Positions 1-8,601 of a stretch of DNA of 64,000 nucleotides are shown here, one piece after another. The DNA is from Apricaphanius iberus (Eukaryota > Chordata > Actinopteri > Cyprinodontiformes > Aphaniidae). The notes beneath the pieces were generated by a model that searched no databases, was not told the DNA's origin, and saw only the letters and a program-made list of their open reading frames with translations. The position numbers were made by a program, and so were the translations under genes. Positions within the stretch are counted from its first letter, which is position 1. Each line of letters begins with the position of its first letter. Location of the stretch: assembly GCA_028564705.1 (NCBI GenBank), contig JAPXFQ010002722.1:558001-622000 (forward strand), read 5' to 3'.

Positions 1-3000
1 CTTGCATCCTTGACATGGCAGATCAAACAAGTTCTTCCCCGCTTGGTAACAGTCACATTCATCTGACTTTTTTCTGGTTTGCCTTGACATTGCATCAGCA
101 TTTGAGTGCTGCCGTCCTGCTCGATGCTCAATGTCGAAGTCGTATTGGCTCAACTCTTCCAGCCAGCGAGCCAACTGGCCTTCAGGACACTTGAACCGAA
201 AGAGCCAGGTGAGGCTGCCATGATCTGTCCTCAACAAGAACTTTCTGCCCAGTAAGTAGTGGCGGAATTGCCGGGTGAAACGGACGACAGCCAGTAGTTC
301 ACGTCTGGTGACACAATACCTCTGCTGAGCTGGTGTAAGGTGGCTGCTGGCATACGTGAGAACTTGCTCTTCACCCCACTGCAGTTGTGACAGAACAGCT
401 CCAATACTGTAGCTGGAGGCATCGGTGTCGAGAATGTACTTGCATCCAACCATGGGGTATCCCAGTACTGGAGTAGTCGTTAGCTTTTCTTTAAGCTGTG
501 TGAAAGCATCTTGGTGTTCCTCTTTCCACAGGAATGTGGCATCCTTTCTTAGGAGGCGGTGGAGTGGGCTTGCCAGTTCCGCAAATGCTGGGACAAACTT
601 GCGGTAGTAGTTGCACAGCCCGAGGAAAGCTTGCAATTCCTGTACATTGTTGGGGGGCTTCCAGAGCTGTACGTCCTTAACCAGAGTTGGGTTTGGCCGA
701 ATCCCGTTGCCGCTCACAACATGCCCGAGGAAGAGGACTTCTTCTTGAAGCAAGTGGCACTTTGATGGCTTTAACTTCAGTCCATAGCTGTGGAGACGGC
801 AGAAGACTTGTGTGAGCCGATCTAGGCTCTCATCCACCCCCCGGCCGAGGACAATAACATCATCCAAGTAGATTAGCAGCGCTTCCCACTGAAGTCCCCT
901 GAGTACGAGTTCCATCGTCCTCTGGAATGTGCTTGGGGCGTTGCAGAGTCCAAATGGCATGCGGGTGTACTCGTAGAGGCCCCATTTAGTGATGAAGGCT
1001 GTCTTTTCGCGATCCTTGTCATCTACTGCTATCTGCCAATAGCCAGACTGAAGATCAAGTGTTGAGAACATCGTGGCTCCCCCGAGGACATCAAGACACT
1101 CCTCAATCTTAGGCAAGGGGTAAGCATCCTTGACTGTGAGGCTATTTAGGGAGCGGTAATCCACACACCACCGCACTCCTCCATCCTTCTTACGTACTAA
1201 GACGACTGGAGCAGCCCACTCTGATGAGGATGGAGTAACAACACCTGATTTGAGCATAGCTTGAAGATGCTTTTCCTCCTCGCTCTGAAAACCAAGAGGT
1301 GTCCTTCTTACTGGCTGGCGCACAGGTTTGGCTGATCCTGTGTCAATCTTATGCGTGACTGCAGACATGTAACCCAGGTCGGAGTCACTCTCAGCAAAAA
1401 GAGACTGGTAGGTTAACATCAGCTGAAGAAAACGCTGCTGCTGCTCCTCACTGAGTGACTCACTAGTAGCACCAACCAGCTCCCGAAGGTGTTTAGGAAG
1501 ATCAGAGGTGGTTACTACTCTTCCAACCATTAGTGATGTTGCACTCTCTGACTCATTCTCCATGTTGGGCCCTGCACTCTCATCAGCTGGACATGGCGGA
1601 TCCTCAGGATAAGCTTCAACTAGGAGACCAAGACATGCTCCTTTTGGCAGTGCTGCCCCACTGGTAGAAAAATTGCATAGTCTGATTGGTACTCGCTTCT
1701 CCATGGTGGTGGCGACACTTCCAGAGGCTACTGCTTCCGTGATGTTCAAGGGTTCCAGTACGGCTGGAACACCTGGCCTTGGATTCTCAACCTCACCCCA
1801 CACCAAGCACTCAGATGTAGGTGGTATGGTTGTGGTTTGTCCCAGGGTCACTCTGGCTACCCAGTAGTCCACTCCATCTGTTACCACTTTGGAGGGCACA
1901 AGTTCATTACCAATGAAGACCTTACCGCGGGCATGAATGACAACATCATGGGCCTTCATCAGGTCATATCCTAGAAGCACAGAGTCACGTATGGGGGCCA
2001 CATGTACATCCCAGTCGACCGTTTTAGATGCAATTTTAAAGGTGACTTTCAGTCCACGTTTTGCCTTCATGCCATCTCCTACTCCTGCATTACGAAGGTA
2101 GGTGGTCTGTAGATTGTCTGACTTGTCCCCTGCAAAATTCTGATACAGTTCCTCAGATATGACGGTTGTCTGGGCTCCCGTATCCACCACAGCCTGTGTG
2201 GAGATTCCATTCACAGTCACTACAATTTGAAGACTCTCACCCTCGTTTTTGGTGCAGCCAATCTGTGGTCCCCGTGATGGGTGACCTGGATTCAATGTCA
2301 ACTCAGACTGCAACCTTTGACCTAGGCCTTTATCACCATAGTTGCATGCATTTATTGGACTTGGCGACCTTGTGCATTCTCTGCTGAAGTGTCCTGATTC
2401 CCCACACTTAAAACACGGCCCAGTAGTCCCCCGAGTTGGACTTGGGGACCGGGAACGCATCCGGTCGGAATGCAATTGATGGTGGTTCTGCTTCATCTCC
2501 AGCGGTGAAGGATGTTCTGTGGTTACTCTAGTTTGTTGGTGCTTTGTGTTTGTGGATTGGAGGTATTCAAACTGCAGCTGTAACTTTCCCACTGTATGAA
2601 CAAGGGTTTTGACTTGGTCTGTCAGGGCAGTGAACTGATCTGTAGTCACATATTGGGGGGTTTGCACCCGGCGAGCAGTAGCAGTGTCATCCTCCCAGGC
2701 ATCCGCATCACTAGCCCAAGAAACACGCCTAGCTCTGTTCTTTATTTCAGTTTCACGCCCTATGGTGGCTCTGAAGTTATGTTCATGAGCCTCCACACGC
2801 TGTTGAGCCTCTGCAAGGGAGTGTGGATCTCTGTTCATGACTTCGTAAGCCACTTTTTGGTTTTTCAGACCCTTTAGGAAAGCATCAGTTGCCAGTTGGT
2901 CTTGCAGCTGAAGATCCACGCCTGGGTATGCATGTGTGATGAGGCGCCGGACCTCCTCCGCAAACTCAGCTGAAGTTTCCTTTCCTTGTCGAAGTTCCCC

Positions 3001-3753
3001 CAGCTTTCTCCTCACTGTGGTAGGTGGGTCTTTTTTTCCAAAACGCTGTGTTAGCTGCTCCACTAAAAGAACATAATCCTCTCTTGTACGTTCTGGCAGT
3101 GAGCAGACATATCGTATTGCAGCTCCTCTCAAACACTCATGCAGCTTGTCTACTCTTTCGCCTGCTGTCCATCCATATTTCCTAGCTTGGCGCTCAAATG
3201 GCACTATGAAAGAGTCCCAGTCATCATTTCCGTCAAATATGGCAATTTTAGGTCTATATGCCTCCTGCAGAATAGGCTGACTGCGGTTGCTGGAATTATT
3301 CAGCCTCTGTTCATCATAGTAGGGGAATAAGCGCTGGGTTCCACCTTCAGTCTCTCTAGCATCCCTCCGTCTAACATCAGGTTCAGGATTGACATTCCTC
3401 CTGGTGGGACCGGGGCTGCGGTTCCGTCTGTCTATTACATCCAGTTCAGCTGCAAAGGGGCCACCAGCTTGGTCTCTAGATCTTACTGGAATCTCCAAGG
3501 AGGCCAAAGGTGCAGCATCGTGCCGGTCCAGTGTGGGCCGCCAAAACATCTCTCCTCCAGCCCCACTGGATACAGCAAATGATGGCATATCTTGCTGTGC
3601 AGCTGGAACTCCTCCTGTTATGTGTGTAAGAACTGGAGCGAGCATAGTTTGTAAACTTCTTGTCTGTTGATTTTGGTTATCCAACAATGCCTGCAACCAT
3701 GCTGGGGCTGGAGCAGGCTCAGAGGGGCCTGCTGTAGCTCCTTCTTCAGTCAT
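1..3753 (-). CDS. Retrotransposon gag-pol polyprotein, N-terminal 1251 codons, open at left edge
   Basis: The frame opens at an ATG at 3753 and has no in-frame stop down to position 1. About the first 440 residues are a charged Gag region. Residues 447-460 form a CCHC zinc knuckle (C-x2-C-x4-H-x4-C, positions 2415-2374). A retropepsin-type D-T-G active site is at residues 524-526 (2184-2176). Reverse transcriptase carries the first catalytic Asp at residue 900 (L-D-L, near 1055) and the Y-L-D-D box at 962-965 (870-859). RNase H follows with D-T-D-A-S starting at residue 1109 (429-415) and a T-D-H motif near the left edge. Gag and pol are one frame, with no frameshift or readthrough site. Integrase is not in the window. 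The start was chosen as the first in-frame ATG after the leader. Confidence 0.9.
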   Translation of the reverse strand, partial: MTEEGATAGPSEPAPAPAWLQALLDNQNQQTRSLQTMLAPVLTHITGGVPAAQQDMPSFAVSSGAGGEMFWRPTLDRHDAAPLASLEIPVRSRDQAGGPFAAELDVIDRRNRSPGPTRRNVNPEPDVRRRDARETEGGTQRLFPYYDEQRLNNSSNRSQPILQEAYRPKIAIFDGNDDWDSFIVPFERQARKYGWTAGERVDKLHECLRGAAIRYVCSLPERTREDYVLLVEQLTQRFGKKDPPTTVRRKLGELRQGKETSAEFAEEVRRLITHAYPGVDLQLQDQLATDAFLKGLKNQKVAYEVMNRDPHSLAEAQQRVEAHEHNFRATIGRETEIKNRARRVSWASDADAWEDDTATARRVQTPQYVTTDQFTALTDQVKTLVHTVGKLQLQFEYLQSTNTKHQQTRVTTEHPSPLEMKQNHHQLHSDRMRSRSPSPTRGTTGPCFKCGESGHFSRECTRSPSPINACNYGDKGLGQRLQSELTLNPGHPSRGPQIGCTKNEGESLQIVVTVNGISTQAVVDTGAQTTVISEELYQNFAGDKSDNLQTTYLRNAGVGDGMKAKRGLKVTFKIASKTVDWDVHVAPIRDSVLLGYDLMKAHDVVIHARGKVFIGNELVPSKVVTDGVDYWVARVTLGQTTTIPPTSECLVWGEVENPRPGVPAVLEPLNITEAVASGSVATTMEKRVPIRLCNFSTSGAALPKGACLGLLVEAYPEDPPCPADESAGPNMENESESATSLMVGRVVTTSDLPKHLRELVGATSESLSEEQQQRFLQLMLTYQSLFAESDSDLGYMSAVTHKIDTGSAKPVRQPVRRTPLGFQSEEEKHLQAMLKSGVVTPSSSEWAAPVVLVRKKDGGVRWCVDYRSLNSLTVKDAYPLPKIEECLDVLGGATMFSTLDLQSGYWQIAVDDKDREKTAFITKWGLYEYTRMPFGLCNAPSTFQRTMELVLRGLQWEALLIYLDDVIVLGRGVDESLDRLTQVFCRLHSYGLKLKPSKCHLLQEEVLFLGHVVSGNGIRPNPTLVKDVQLWKPPNNVQELQAFLGLCNYYRKFVPAFAELASPLHRLLRKDATFLWKEEHQDAFTQLKEKLTTTPVLGYPMVGCKYILDTDASSYSIGAVLSQLQWGEEQVLTYASSHLTPAQQRYCVTRRELLAVVRFTRQFRHYLLGRKFLLRTDHGSLTWLFRFKCPEGQLARWLEELSQYDFDIEHRAGRQHSNADAMSRQTRKKSDECDCYQAGKNLFDLPCQGCK

Positions 3754-4136
3754 TTCTTTTCCTTCTTTTATTTATTTTTCCTTTTTATTTTATTTTTTTT
3801 TTATTTATTTTTTAACTTTTTTTTTTTTAAATTTTTCTTTATTTATTATTATTTATTTGTATTTGTCTCTTATTTGTCGGTCTTTGCTGCAGGGCCTATG
3901 AGTTCTGTGTTTACAGTGCTACTGGGATTATTGTACAGCACGTCCTGTAGGTGCTTTATGGTAGGCTGCTCTACAGCTGGTGAACCGATGACAGCATGCA
4001 GCCCCGCTCTCGCAGCAACGTGCAGCCCCGTCTGGACATCTGCAGACGTCAACAGTCCTCCGCGATGAAAACCCACAGATGGTAAGCAGAAGTATTGCAA
4101 CAGTGGCTTATGTTATTGCTTGTCGGCTCGTGGTGG

Positions 4137-4230
4137 CACCCGTTAGCTTCTGCTAGCTCCCGTTAGCTTCTGCTAGCACCCGTTAGCTTCTGCTAGCTCC
4201 CGTTAGCTTCTGCTAGCTCCCGGTAGCTTA
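4137..4230. repeat. 20-bp tandem repeat, about 4.7 copies, in the retrotransposon leader
   Basis: Four units of c(a/t)cccgttagcttctgctag begin at 4137, 4157, 4177 and 4197, followed by a partial, diverged unit from 4217. The second base alternates a-t-a-t across the four units, so the higher-order unit may be 40 bp. The array lies between the primer-binding site and the gag start, i.e. in the 5' untranslated leader of the retrotransposon RNA. Confidence 0.9.
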
Positions 4231-4294
4231 ATTAGCAGCTGTTAGATTTATCTTCGGTCCGCCGGCTGTACTCACGGTTGGAAACAGTTGCAAT

Positions 4295-4313
4295 AATCCC
4301 ACTTCTGACACCA
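4295..4313 (-). promoter_or_regulatory. Primer-binding site, complementary to tRNA-Leu 3' end
   Basis: The plus strand here reads aatcccacttctgacacca, which matches the 3' end (T-arm end, acceptor stem and CCA) of vertebrate tRNA-Leu(CAG) as I recall it. On the element's own minus strand this gives a primer-binding site beginning TGG, two bases after the LTR end, the normal position for priming minus-strand DNA synthesis. It fixes both the orientation of the element and the inner LTR boundary. Confidence 0.85.
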
Positions 4314-4315
4314 GT

Positions 4316-4651
4316 TGTTATGCTTTTGCTTCTGAAGTGAGTTATGCTCCTCCGTCTGGATGTACGTGGGTGGAAAATACTTCACACAACAAGTTATATC
4401 CGTTCAGGAACTTTACTTGACCTTGGATGGTAAGTACAAAGACACATCTATTCATATTGGTGTTAACAAGTGCTGTTGTGGTCTCTGGCTCGGGCACAGA
4501 ACAGCAAACAGTCCGTCCATGCAGTGAGCCGTGAGTACCGTTTAACATCCAACTTATAACTGAACTGTTTTTACTCAGGAAACCTTGCTACACGCCTCTT
4601 CCGTGTGCCTGTTACTCTCACTGTCCAATTGGGACGCTATGCTTGTTAACA
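4316..4651 (-). repeat. Putative 5' LTR of the Ty3/gypsy element
   Basis: The inner end is well fixed: it lies two bases from the primer-binding site, and the plus strand begins TGTTA there (minus strand ends TAACA). The outer end is placed at a matching TTAACA at 4646-4651, giving terminal TGTTA/TAACA inverted repeats and a length of about 336 bp. Other TAACA strings (near 4465 and 4546) could instead be the outer end, and the second LTR is outside the window, so the boundary is provisional. Confidence 0.5.
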
Positions 4652-4734
4652 CGTAGTGAATAAGGAGGGTCGAACATAGTTAACGTGATCTGTCTTACAC
4701 TACTATACTGTAACCACAGCTTCCTTACTGACAT

Positions 4735-4905
4735 AAGTGAGGCTGTTGGACACAGGTGCCACCGGGCCCTCTTTACCGCCACTAGCAGGCAAGGTGGGTG
4801 AAGTGTCTTGCCTACGGACACAACAACCAAGACAGACGTACCTACGATTCAAACTGGCAACCCACCAATTACAGGACGAATTCAGCCCTTATGAGTTATC
4901 ACCTT
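4735..4905 (-). repeat. Degraded tRNA-derived interspersed repeat (SINE-like)
   Basis: The stretch with the 'gtgaagtgtcttgcctacggacacaa' phrase followed by 'gattcaaactggcaaccc...attacagg' resembles a repeat that is very common in fish genomes. On the minus strand the second part looks like a worn tRNA B box. Boundaries are approximate and I did not see target duplications. The rest of 4652-5870 holds nothing I recognise. Confidence 0.45.
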
Positions 4906-5872
4906 TAAGCTTCTAAATTCAGCAGGTAAGAAGCAACTCTAGAAGCAAACTGATTGTCAAAAATATTAGCACGCTGCTAAGGATCTTGAAATTATTTTGT
5001 TAATAGTGTTCAATTCTTTAAGGATTTCCTCTAAAAACAATGACAACACTCATATTATTGGCATTATTTGGATATAAAGTGCACAACTTAGCATACTCCC
5101 TATTTAGCTGTTATTATTTAAAATACATTTAGCCCAATGATTTCGACATGGCACAGTGCAACAAAAGACAGTAACCAAGAAAAACAAACAAATGCAATTT
5201 TAAAAGTGAAATATGTAAGAGTTTTACAGTGAATTAATCACACCAGTCTAATGTCCCAATTCTGTTGGAATGAAGTTTATATTGATAGTTTTCAATCTCA
5301 GCAGGCTAGATGGTTATATGTTTTTGTCATTTTGAAAATGCTGATTATTGTTTACAATATCTGTCCTGGGTCCATGATTCCCAGTTCCAGGGCAAATAAC
5401 ATATGAGTCCTCAAGGTTGCCAAGTCTTCAACACTAAACAGTGTGCTGCCGTTTGTAATTGAGCTAACAATGCTAGCAGTAAAATAGTCACCTCTAAATA
5501 TAACTCACGTTTCTTTTTAAAATACCATCTACTCAATATTGTGGTTAAATGGAGTTATCTACTCATCAACTTACTGTATAACTCATCTTCTCTCATCTTG
5601 TTTGCTCTGGCTGATCAGTAACTGGCAACTCCCCATGAAATTCATGGAGGTGAGGGGGTGAGTGACGGACTATGTTGTTTTTCTTTATGGACTGCAGTAC
5701 TCCAATCAGACCACCACATTTGAAATTTAACATAACATACCTTTAACAGCGGCTTTGTTAAATTTGGTAGTTACTTATGTATTGGCTATTTACGCTGTTT
5801 CCAATTTACCTAAAAAAGCAAAACAAAAGCGAGAGGAATTTGGTTATTTATTTTTGGTGACCAGGCTAAGTC

Positions 5873-5889
5873 ATATCAGCAATAAATAA

Positions 5890-5941
<52 letters not shown>

Positions 5942-5951
5942 TGCTGATATA

Positions 5952-5982
<31 letters not shown>

Positions 5983-5999
5983 ATTGCTGATATATATAT
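5873..5999. repeat. AT-rich palindromic microsatellite with repeated flank
   Basis: A 16-bp sequence atatcagcaataaata (5873-5888) is followed by a long (AT)n run and then by its exact reverse complement at 5935-5950. A third copy of the arm (ttattgctgatatatatat) recurs at 5981-5999 after another (AT)n and T run. The whole block can fold into a long AT cruciform. Confidence 0.85.
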
Positions 6000-6311
6000 C
6001 CCGGCCCAGGGTCTTTCTGCATGGAGTTTGCATGTTCTCCCCGTGCTTGCGTGGGTTCCCTCCAGGTACTCCGGCTTCCTCCCACAGTCCAAAAACATGA
6101 CTGTCAGGTTAATTGATCACTGTAAATTGTCCTTAGGTGTGTGTGTGTGTACATGGTTGTTTGTCCTGTCTGTCTCTATGTGGCCCAGTGATGGACTGGC
6201 GACCTGTCCAGGGTGTACCCCGCCTCTCGCCCATTGACAGCTGGAGATAGGCACCACCATCCCCGCAACCCATTAAGGATTAAGGGATTAAGAAAATGGA
6301 TGGATGGATAT
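6000..6311 (+). repeat. 3' tail of a non-LTR LINE, ending in (GATG)n
   Basis: This contains phrases typical of a very abundant fish LINE-tail repeat: 'catgttctccccgtg', 'ggcttcctcccacagtcc', 'gatggactggcgacctgtcc', 'gtaccccgcctctcgccc', and a terminal 'aagaaaatggatggatgga'. The tandem GATG tail points to an L2-like or RTE/Rex3-like retroposon; I cannot tell which by eye. It is 5'-truncated and encodes no protein here. A shorter copy of the same tail is at 48742-48863. Confidence 0.75.
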
Positions 6312-6427
6312 ATCTTTGCCAACTTATAGCGATAAAAACTGATATGAAAATTAAATTGTTGCTGTGCAGTTTGTTTGAAGTCAAAACTCAAAAAAATTTC
6401 AACTTCTGAGTCAAAAACACCAACTGG

Positions 6428-6637
6428 AACACCCCCTTTTCTAGTCATGTTGACCACTCAAAGTGCTTTAAATTGAAGCCACATTCACTGACAACCATGG
6501 CTTGGTAATACAATGTTTTTTTAAGGGGGGTAAGTGCTTTACCCAGGGGCACATTGACATGAGAAAGCTGGAATTGAACCTATGACCCTCTGATTGCAAG
6601 CCAGCTCTACTCTACCACTGAGCCACACTCACCCCTA
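6428..6637 (-). repeat. tRNA-derived SINE, minus orientation
   Basis: On the minus strand this reads as a tRNA-like head with an A-box-like 'tggctcagtggtagag' and a B-box-like 'ggttcaattcc', followed by a body with 'catgtcaatgtgcccctggg' and a tail 'agtggtcaacatgactagaaaa'. The same head, body and tail occur in plus orientation at about 55418-55671, so the two are members of one SINE family (fish V-SINE-like by appearance). Confidence 0.65.
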
Positions 6638-6640
6638 ACT

Positions 6641-8601
6641 AAGCAAGTGTTTTGTTTTTTCCACTATGAAAGCTGCAGCTTATAACGATTTTTGTTAAGA
6701 GGTATTACCAGCAATGGCTACCTGGTCCATATTGTTCCGATTTTTCTGACTATGTTACCACGAACATTGTTGACTCAAGTGTGACATCAAACCGTCAACT
6801 ACGAAACCACGGACGAACTAGAGCCCAATTTTCTATCTGTCTCTATCAACAGAGTGAATTCCTGTGATCGGTCAGATCAGCCTGAGACCATTTCACCAGA
6901 ATGGTGCTATATAGTTGCTGTAATCAGTAGTTAATGAGGTGTTTGGGTACTAGATCCTTTTTATTGCAAGGCCAGTTTATCTAAAATGGTCTTTTGGCGA
7001 TTTTGAACACAAGCAGGTGTAGACAACAACAAAACAGGCTGTTGTGTTTGTTTACATGCATTTTTAGAATATTCTATCAGCTGCACTTCTAGTAAAAAGC
7101 TTTCCAGCTCAATCAAAACTTACTTTCTGTTGTCAATTTCTCCTTGAGAGGGAATGCGTTCACAAGCTGAAGAAAATAAATTCAAGTTAACCCGAAATTA
7201 CACTGCAATGGTAGACAGGCCTACCATAAAAAGTCAGCACCCCCTGCTGTCCTGGTAGGGAATTGCTTTACAACACTGACACACAAACAGAGAACTATAA
7301 ATCAAAAACGTCTCCATCGATACGTCTGCGCCTGGGTGCAAACTTTCTGATGGAGAAGTATAATCTAGGCTTAACTTGTAAATGGTAAGCAACAAAATAT
7401 GCAAGGTAGCCATATTGATTTTTTTTTTTGGCAGGGAACTTCCTACGTTCCTACTCTGCATTTAAACGTTTAGGCTGTTTCTGTTGGGGTTTTCACTTTT
7501 AAATAGCATATTTAAGCTTCTGATTAAAAATTGAACACTACAGTAAGCTGTCAATCATGCTATCCCAACAAACATTTTCCTTTTCAGTCCAAATTGTGTC
7601 AGCCCATATGACAGAAGCTATGTTCGGTATTGTTTAGGCTGTGGATTTTTGCAAGTCCTTCAGTTAGGATACAGAACCCGATTATGAACAGGGTGTGAAC
7701 AAAGCATCAACTCAGAAGAACCAGAGGACATGGAGGAAATAGTCTGGTGAGCATTCCTCTGGGGAAAAGCTTTATAAATGAAAGCAGATACTGTATGTTT
7801 CAAATCTCTTGGTCCTCCTATGCACATAAAACCACTTGCTGGGCAGCAGTGGGAAATGTTGTTGACTCCAGGACTGGCTTCTACCAATTAATTTGACAGT
7901 ACATCTCCTTCAAACTACATCTATCTAAAAGGTAACTGAAATAGCAATCATAAAGGGGAAGTTCATGGCTAAGATAAAACATGGCATGCTACCTATTTTA
8001 CCATACGAGGTGCTTTTGTCCATAAAATACTGTTTAATAGACCAAAAAGTTCACTACTCCCATCCTGATCAGTAGAGGTTATTTCTAAACTCCGTATATT
8101 ATATGTATTTGTATTTATTTACAGGTGTTCAAAGTCATATGGTTAAAACTCCGGTGTTAAACAAACGGCTTACCTTAAAATAGATTAAAGAAGACTTTAA
8201 GTCGTGGTGGAACTAAAGTTTAGTGACAAATTGCGCCATCTTGTGTAAGTTTCTAGGAACACGTTTCCATGAGTTAATCTCACATTCACTGTATGTTAGA
8301 TTACTGTTGTTTTTACTCTCAGTCACATCATTTGAAAACTGGACGGGAGAGGGAGACGAGATAATTTCCCCAGGTAAACCACAAAATTAAGAGAAAAACA
8401 GATAAACAAACAAACATGGATGCAAAAAAATATTTGCAGCGTCCGCTGTTTCATTGTCGCTGGAGGTGGAGCCTCACAGTAGTCAGATCCCTGTAGGTCT
8501 GTGTGAGCTCCGCCGGGTCGCATGATGCGGGAAGAAAAGAGAACAAACCCCAGATAAAGGAAGTGCGATGATAACATAAGGCTCATCAAGGACTAAACAC
8601 G
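6641..8601. other. Intergenic sequence upstream of lpcat2
   Basis: I see no supportable gene here; short open frames lack splice context and similarity to anything I recognise. The last 200 bases before the lpcat2 start are more GC-rich with scattered CpG (near 8505-8530), which fits a TATA-less promoter and 5' leader, but I cannot place a transcription start. Confidence 0.5.

Larger units (their letters stand above)
1..4651 (-). mobile_element. Ty3/gypsy LTR retrotransposon, 5' half (runs off left edge)
   Basis: Read on the minus strand, the order is: putative 5' LTR (about 4651-4316), primer-binding site (4313-4295), a leader of about 540 nt containing a 20-bp tandem repeat and a purine-rich tract (complement of the T-rich stretch 3757-3870), then one long gag-pol reading frame starting at 3753. 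The domain order gag, CCHC knuckle, protease, reverse transcriptase, RNase H is that of Ty3/gypsy elements; integrase and the 3' LTR would lie left of the window. No interrupting stop is seen in the coding part, which suggests a recent insertion. I could not assign a named lineage. Outer LTR boundary and target duplication are uncertain because only one end is visible. Confidence 0.9.

Noticed and set aside
3667..4068. 133-residue plus-strand open frame rich in Phe
   Set aside because: It is a translation of the T-rich leader tract of the minus-strand retrotransposon.
4137..4230. CRISPR-like array
   Set aside because: The 20-bp units are directly adjacent with no spacers and lie in a eukaryotic retrotransposon leader.
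4295..4313. tRNA-Leu gene
   Set aside because: Only the last 19 nt of the tRNA are present; position next to the LTR shows it is a primer-binding site.
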